A stretch of DNA of 9,790 nucleotides, taken from an uncultured Collinsella sp. Its GTDB lineage: Bacteria > Actinomycetota > Coriobacteriia > Coriobacteriales > Coriobacteriaceae. The translations under genes and the position numbers were made by a program. Each line of letters opens with the position of its first letter. Position 1 is the first letter of the stretch. Positions 6,081-9,790 of the stretch are shown here, piece after piece. Where the stretch lies: positions 1-9,790 of the forward strand of contig CALGZY010000071.1 in NCBI GenBank assembly GCA_937934355.1, in the 5' to 3' direction. The notes under the pieces were generated by a model. It made no database searches and was not told the DNA's origin. It was given only the letters and a program-made list of their open reading frames with translations.

Positions 6081-8534
6081 ATGCGTGTTTCTTACGACTG
6101 GCTCAAGACCATGATCGATATTCCGGAGGATCCCAAGACCCTTTCGGACGAATATATCCGTACCGGCACCGAGGTCGAGGCGATCGACACCGTGGGAGAA
6201 TCCTTCGACCACGTGGTGACTGCCAAGGTGCTCACCAAGACCCCGCACCCCGATAGCGACCACATGTATGTGTGCTCGGTCGACGTGGGCGACAAGAACC
6301 TCGACGCCGACGGCAACCCCGCTCCGCTGCAGATCGTCTGCGGCGCGCAGAACTTTGAGGCCGGCGACCACATCGTCACGGCCATGATCGGCGCAGTTCT
6401 GCCCGGCGACGTCAAGATCAAGAAAAGCAAGCTTCGCGGCGTCGTGTCCATGGGCATGAACTGCTCCGCGCGCGAGCTCGGCCTGGGCGGCGACCACTCC
6501 GGCATTATGATCCTGCCCGAGGATACGCCCTGCGGCATGCCGTTTGCCGAGTATGTGGGCTCGAGCGACACCGTGCTCGACTGCGAGATTACGCCCAACC
6601 GTCCCGACTGCCTGTCCATGATCGGCATGGCCCGCGAGACCGGCGCCATCTTCGACCGCGATTTTCACGTTGAGCTGCCCGCCATCAAGGCCGAGACCGG
6701 CCGCGCGACCGACGACGAGCTTTCGGTCGAGATTGCCGACGAGGGCCTGTGCGACCGCTACGTCGCCCGCATCGTGCGCAACGTGAAGGTCGGCCCCTCG
6801 CCCGACTGGATGGTCAAGCGCCTCAACGCCCTGGGCGTGCGTCCGCACAACAACATCGTCGACATCACCAATTACGTGATGATGCTCACCGGTCAGCCGC
6901 TGCACGCCTTTGACCTGGACACCTTTGCCGAGCGCGATGGCAGGCGTCACGTGGTGGTTCGCGCCGCCCAACAGGACGAGAAGTTTACGACCCTCGACGG
7001 CGAGGAGCGCACGCTCGACGCCGGCATGGGCCTCATTACCGACGGCGAGCGTCCCGTGGCGCTGGCCGGCGTTATGGGCGGCATGGATTCCGAGATCGAG
7101 GACGACACCGTCGACGTGATGGTCGAGAGTGCCTGCTTCAACGCCGGTCGCACTTCGCACACCAGCCGCGATCTGTCGCTGATCTCCGACGCCTCCATTC
7201 GCTTTGAGCGTCAGGTCGACGAGACCGGCTGCGTGGATGTCGCCAACGTTACCTGCGCGCTCATCGAGGAGATTGCCGGCGGCGAGGTTGCTCCCGGCTA
7301 TGTCGACGTTTTCCCCGCGCCCAAGACCATCGACAGCATCAAGCTGCGCCTGGCCCGCGTGCACGCCATTTGCGGTGCCGATATCGAGCCCGACTTTATC
7401 GAGCGTTCGCTCACCCGTCTGGGCTGCACCGTCGAGTGCGACGGCGAGGACTTTATGGTTACCCCGCCGAGCTTCCGCCCCGACCTGCCGCGCGAGATCG
7501 ACCTGATCGAGGAGGTCCTGCGCCTGTGGGGCATGGGCCGCGTGACGGCGACCATCCCGGCTGCCAAGAACCACATCGGCGGCCTGACTCGCGAGCAGAA
7601 GCTCACCCGCAAGGTCGGCGAGATCCTGCGCGCCTGCGGCCTCAACGAGACCACGACCTTTGGCTTTGCCGCTCCGGGCGACCTGGAGAAGATCGGCATG
7701 TCCACCGAGGGCCGCGGCTGCCCCGTGGTGCTCATGAACCCGCTGGTGGCCGAGCAGACCGAGATGCGCCGCTCGCTGCTGCCGGGTCTGTTGCAGTCCG
7801 TTGCCTATAACGAGGCGCACGGTACGCCCAACGTACACCTGTACGAGGTCGGCAGCCTGTTCCATGGCCGCGAGAACGCCAGCCTGCCCAAGGAGGCCAA
7901 GTCCGTCGCGGGCGTGCTCTCGGGCCAGTGGAGCGAGCAGTCTTGGAGCATGAAGTACCGCAAGCTGCGTTTCTTCTTTGGCAAGGGCATCGTCGAGGAG
8001 CTGCTCGCCCAGCTGCGCATCGAGAAGGTTCGCTTCCGTCCCGTCGAGGGCGAGGGCTATGCCTTCCTGCAGCCGGGTCGTGCTGCCGAGGTCCTGTCCG
8101 GCGGCACCGTGCTGGGTTGGGTCGGCGAGATCCACCCCGAGGCGCGCGAGGCTATGGGCATTGACGAGGTCGTCGTCGCCTTTGAGCTCGACTTGGATAA
8201 GCTGATCAAGGGCGCCCGCAACCAGGAGAACTACCGTGAGTTCTCGCAGTACCCGGCCGTTGAGCACGACCTCGCTATCGTGGTTGACAACACTGTGACC
8301 TGCGAGGATCTTGAGCGTCGTATTACGAGTGCCGGCGGCAAGCTGCTCGAGGGCGTGCGCCTGTTCGATGTCTACCGCGATCCGGTCCGCATCGGCAAGG
8401 GCAAGAAATCCATGGCCTTTGCGCTTACGTATCGCTCCGACGACCACACGCTCACCAGCGAAGAGGTCGAAAAGGCGCACCAGAAGATCGTCACCAAGGT
8501 GTGCAAGGGCGTAAACGGCGAGGTCCGCGGCTAG
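6081..8534 (+). CDS. pheT: phenylalanine--tRNA ligase beta subunit PheT
   Basis: PheT is the tRNA-binding and proofreading subunit that pairs with PheS. At 817 residues it is the normal bacterial full-length form. Domains in order: N-terminal MRVSYDWLKTMIDIP; an OB-fold tRNA-binding domain at about 42-155 (HPDSDHMYVCSVDVG, IVCGAQNF, KLRGVVSMGMNCSARELGL); B3/B4 editing domain at about 215-385 (NNIVDITNYVMMLTGQPLHAFD, FTTLDGEERTLD, ALAGVMGG); B5 domain at about 410-480 (VTPPSFRPDLPREIDLIEEVLRLWG); the synthetase-like core at about 490-705 (NPLVAEQTEMRRSLLPGLL, VHLYEVGSLF); and a C-terminal FDX-ACB anticodon-binding domain at about 720-815 (FSQYPAVEHDLAIVV, LFDVYRDPVRIGKGKKSMAFALTYRS). Nothing looks truncated or frameshifted. 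It should be co-transcribed with pheS under the T-box, and the next downstream terminator is at 8643-8676. Confidence 0.97.
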   Translation: MRVSYDWLKTMIDIPEDPKTLSDEYIRTGTEVEAIDTVGESFDHVVTAKVLTKTPHPDSDHMYVCSVDVGDKNLDADGNPAPLQIVCGAQNFEAGDHIVTAMIGAVLPGDVKIKKSKLRGVVSMGMNCSARELGLGGDHSGIMILPEDTPCGMPFAEYVGSSDTVLDCEITPNRPDCLSMIGMARETGAIFDRDFHVELPAIKAETGRATDDELSVEIADEGLCDRYVARIVRNVKVGPSPDWMVKRLNALGVRPHNNIVDITNYVMMLTGQPLHAFDLDTFAERDGRRHVVVRAAQQDEKFTTLDGEERTLDAGMGLITDGERPVALAGVMGGMDSEIEDDTVDVMVESACFNAGRTSHTSRDLSLISDASIRFERQVDETGCVDVANVTCALIEEIAGGEVAPGYVDVFPAPKTIDSIKLRLARVHAICGADIEPDFIERSLTRLGCTVECDGEDFMVTPPSFRPDLPREIDLIEEVLRLWGMGRVTATIPAAKNHIGGLTREQKLTRKVGEILRACGLNETTTFGFAAPGDLEKIGMSTEGRGCPVVLMNPLVAEQTEMRRSLLPGLLQSVAYNEAHGTPNVHLYEVGSLFHGRENASLPKEAKSVAGVLSGQWSEQSWSMKYRKLRFFFGKGIVEELLAQLRIEKVRFRPVEGEGYAFLQPGRAAEVLSGGTVLGWVGEIHPEAREAMGIDEVVVAFELDLDKLIKGARNQENYREFSQYPAVEHDLAIVVDNTVTCEDLERRITSAGGKLLEGVRLFDVYRDPVRIGKGKKSMAFALTYRSDDHTLTSEEVEKAHQKIVTKVCKGVNGEVRG

Positions 8535-8597
8535 GTCCTGCGCCGGATATAGGCCAGCGTCGGCTGCCGCCGAGTCTTACGTGACTGCTGTTTTCGG

Positions 8598-8624
8598 TAT
8601 AAGGCACCGTTGAGCCTTCATATA
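8598..8624. other. weak dyad upstream of the nickel/cobalt transporter promoter
   Basis: TATAAGGC (8598-8605) faces GCCTT-CA-TATA (8614-8624) with an eight-base loop; the right side has two extra bases. No T-run follows. TATAAG here also resembles a -10 box, but the hexamer 17 bases upstream (TCTTAC) is a poor -35. Function unknown. Confidence 0.25.
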
Positions 8625-8642
8625 TGACACGCGCATTACATA

Positions 8643-8676
8643 ACGGCGTGCTGCTTTGTCGGCAGTGCGCCGTTTT
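8643..8676 (+). terminator. intrinsic terminator of pheST
   Basis: ACGGCGTGCTGC (8643-8654) pairs with GCAGTGCGCCGT (8662-8673) as a 12-bp stem in which two positions are G-U wobbles, around a seven-base loop TTTGTCG, followed immediately by TTT and then GC. It is the first good terminator after pheT, 108 bases past its stop. The T-tract is short (four T including the last stem base). The loop contains the -35 element of the next promoter. Confidence 0.65.
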
Positions 8677-8684
8677 GCTATGAT
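8656..8684 (+). promoter_or_regulatory. sigma70-type promoter of the ECF metal transporter gene
   Basis: TTGTCG (8656-8661) and TATGAT (8679-8684) are separated by exactly 17 bases; they match TTGACA and TATAAT at four and five of six positions. The expected transcription start is about 8690-8692, giving a leader of roughly 90 bases before the ATG at 8780. The -35 box sits in the loop of the upstream terminator, and the operator begins about four bases after the expected start. Confidence 0.75.
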
Positions 8685-8694
8685 AGCCCGCGGC

Positions 8695-8722
8695 GTGTTA
8701 CGAATCTGACAATGCGTAACAC
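8695..8722. promoter_or_regulatory. NikR-like operator GTGTTAC-N14-GTAACAC
   Basis: GTGTTAC (8695-8701) and GTAACAC (8716-8722) are perfect reverse complements separated by 14 bases; the match extends one more base inward (GTGTTACG, CGTAACAC). The total span of 28 bases and this half-site agree with the NikR operator form I recall from Desulfovibrio (GTGTTAC-N13/14-GTAACAC), and have the same span as the E. coli NikR site (GTATGA-N16-TCATAC). It overlaps the expected start of transcription of the metal transporter, the right place for nickel-dependent repression. The nikR gene itself is not in the window. Binding is inferred. Confidence 0.7.
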
Positions 8723-8779
8723 TGACAAGGTGATTCAAGCGGCGTTGCAATTCTGTGCGTCGATAACCGGGAGGCGTAT

Positions 8780-9790
8780 ATGCACATTCCAGATAACTAC
8801 CTGTCCCCGCAGACCGATGCCGTTATGGCGGTGGCGATGGTGCCCGTTTGGGTCCATTGCATCAAAAAGGTACGCGCCACGCTCGATCGCGAGCACATGG
8901 CTTTCCTGGGCATCTGCGCTGCGTTCTCCTTCTTGCTCATGATGTTTAACGTGCCGCTGCCCGGCGGCACCACGGGTCACGCCGTCGGCGGTGCACTCAT
9001 CGCGCTGCTGCTGGGCCCCGAGGCCGCGGCCATTGCGGTTTCGGTCGCACTGGCACTGCAGGCGCTGCTGTTTGGCGACGGCGGCATCCTGTCCTTTGGA
9101 GCCAACTGCTTTAACATGGCATTTGTGCTGCCGTTTGTGGCAGCCATCGTGTTCCGTGCGCTCAACGGCCGCCTGCACGACAAGAGCTGGGGCACTTCGG
9201 TTTCTGCCATCGTGAGCGGCTGGATCGGCTTGTGCGTGGCTGCCCTGTGCGCTGCCATCGAGTTCGGCATTCAGCCGATGCTCTTCACCAACGCCTCGGG
9301 TGCCCCGCTATACTGCCCCTTCCCGCTGTCTGTTTCCATTCCGGCCATGTTGATTCCGCACATGCTGGTAGCCGGTGTGGTCGAGGGCGTGGCGACTGCC
9401 GCGATCTACGGCTTTATCAAGAAGACGGCGCCGGGCGTTATCGTCGGCCCCGAAGCCGCCGATGGACAGCTTACTGCCGAGGGCGCAGCCGCCAAGAAGA
9501 CCTCGCTGGTCCCCACGCTCATCCTGGTCGCCGTGCTTGTCGTGGCCACGCCGCTGGGCCTGCTGGCCACGGGTGACGCATGGGGCGAGTGGGACGCCGA
9601 GGGCGCCGCGACCGCCGTTCAGGAGGCTGGTGACGACAGTCTGCAGACTTCGGTTGGCCTCGATACTCCGACCTTTGCCGATGTCCTGCCCACGGGCGAT
9701 TATCTGCAGGCCTATTCCGAGGAGCAGGGCCTTGACTTTGCCGGTCAGGCTGCCATGTATATCCTGTCCGGCGTGATTGGCGTGGCGGTG
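8780..9790 (+). CDS. cbiM: ECF transporter S component CbiM/NikM with PDGLE-type C-terminal region (3' end outside window)
   Basis: This membrane protein is the substrate-capturing part of an energy-coupling factor transporter for cobalt or nickel. The N-terminus MHIPDNYLSP matches the family (MHIPDGFLSP); His2 and the second conserved histidine, His67 in PGGTTGHAVG, belong to the metal site, and FGDGGILSFGANCFNM at 98-113 is another family signature. Hydrophobic segments lie near 40-58, 69-97, 111-127, 140-162 and 187-213. After a polar linker (about 214-242) comes a further membrane segment, LVPTLILVAVLVVATPLGLLATG, then WGEW and an acidic stretch, and the start of a last membrane segment near 322-337: the layout of a NikN/PDGLE region fused to NikM. 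GGGAGG (8769-8774) five bases before ATG supports the start. The frame is open to the right edge. The cbiQ/cbiO-type partners are expected downstream. The NikR-like operator points to nickel, so nikMN may be the better name. Confidence 0.9.
   Translation, partial: MHIPDNYLSPQTDAVMAVAMVPVWVHCIKKVRATLDREHMAFLGICAAFSFLLMMFNVPLPGGTTGHAVGGALIALLLGPEAAAIAVSVALALQALLFGDGGILSFGANCFNMAFVLPFVAAIVFRALNGRLHDKSWGTSVSAIVSGWIGLCVAALCAAIEFGIQPMLFTNASGAPLYCPFPLSVSIPAMLIPHMLVAGVVEGVATAAIYGFIKKTAPGVIVGPEAADGQLTAEGAAAKKTSLVPTLILVAVLVVATPLGLLATGDAWGEWDAEGAATAVQEAGDDSLQTSVGLDTPTFADVLPTGDYLQAYSEEQGLDFAGQAAMYILSGVIGVAV

Noticed and set aside
6060..8480. 806-codon open frame on the minus strand, opposite pheT
   Set aside because: It mirrors pheT, whose GC-rich third positions remove stop codons on the opposite strand. 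The product is a His/Ala/Val/Gly/Asp-rich low-information sequence with no recognisable domain, and PheT is certain.
8691..8779. Cobalamin or NiCo riboswitch in front of the metal transporter
   Set aside because: The leader is only about 90 bases, I see no cobalamin-box or NiCo consensus, and the only clear structure is the operator-like dyad. A covariance search would settle it.
1..9790. A new defence, toxin-antitoxin, CRISPR or mobile system
   Set aside because: All six genes belong to known housekeeping, envelope, peptidase or metal transport families, and I found no regularly spaced repeats, transposase or unexplained gene cluster.

Overview
The window looks like a piece of the chromosome of a high-GC Gram-positive bacterium, most likely a Coriobacteriia member close to Collinsella. 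The reasons are strongly GC-biased third codon positions in most genes, a T-box leader controlling pheS, a DUF4012 protein directly in front of glmM, and an ECF-type metal transporter gene beginning MHIPDNYLSP. The genus is an inference from gene content and style; no marker gene for taxonomy is present. I found no CRISPR array, insertion sequence, tRNA or rRNA gene.

Layout. (1) Positions 3-1196, plus strand: the C-terminal part of a DUF4012 envelope protein, cut by the left edge. (2) 1200-2531, plus: glmM, which makes the UDP-GlcNAc precursor, starting three bases after the previous stop. (3) 2532-2730: a convergent intergenic region filled with inverted repeats (a 12-bp hairpin at the glmM stop, then a 99-bp nested palindrome whose core may be a bidirectional terminator). 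(4) 2731-4314, minus: an M32 family zinc carboxypeptidase. (5) 4315-4819: a divergent region of 505 bases holding an extended -10 promoter and a complete phenylalanine T-box leader (specifier UUC, antiterminator, intrinsic terminator). (6) 4820-5896 pheS and 6081-8534 pheT, the two subunits of phenylalanyl-tRNA synthetase, separated by an unusually long 184-base gap containing a 93-bp imperfect palindrome. (7) 8535-8779: a compact control region in which the pheT terminator, a sigma70-type promoter and a NikR-like operator overlap or abut. (8) 8780-9790, plus: the CbiM/NikM membrane component of an ECF metal transporter with a PDGLE (NikN/CbiN-like) tail, cut by the right edge.

How it works together. 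The first two genes fit envelope glycan synthesis. pheST is expected to be transcribed when uncharged tRNA-Phe binds the T-box. The transporter is family-ambiguous between cobalt and nickel, but the operator GTGTTAC-N14-GTAACAC at its start of transcription argues for nickel and repression by NikR. I do not see a new multi-gene system here. The most interesting material is non-coding: the NikR-like operator, the promoter embedded in a terminator, and two intergenic long palindromes.
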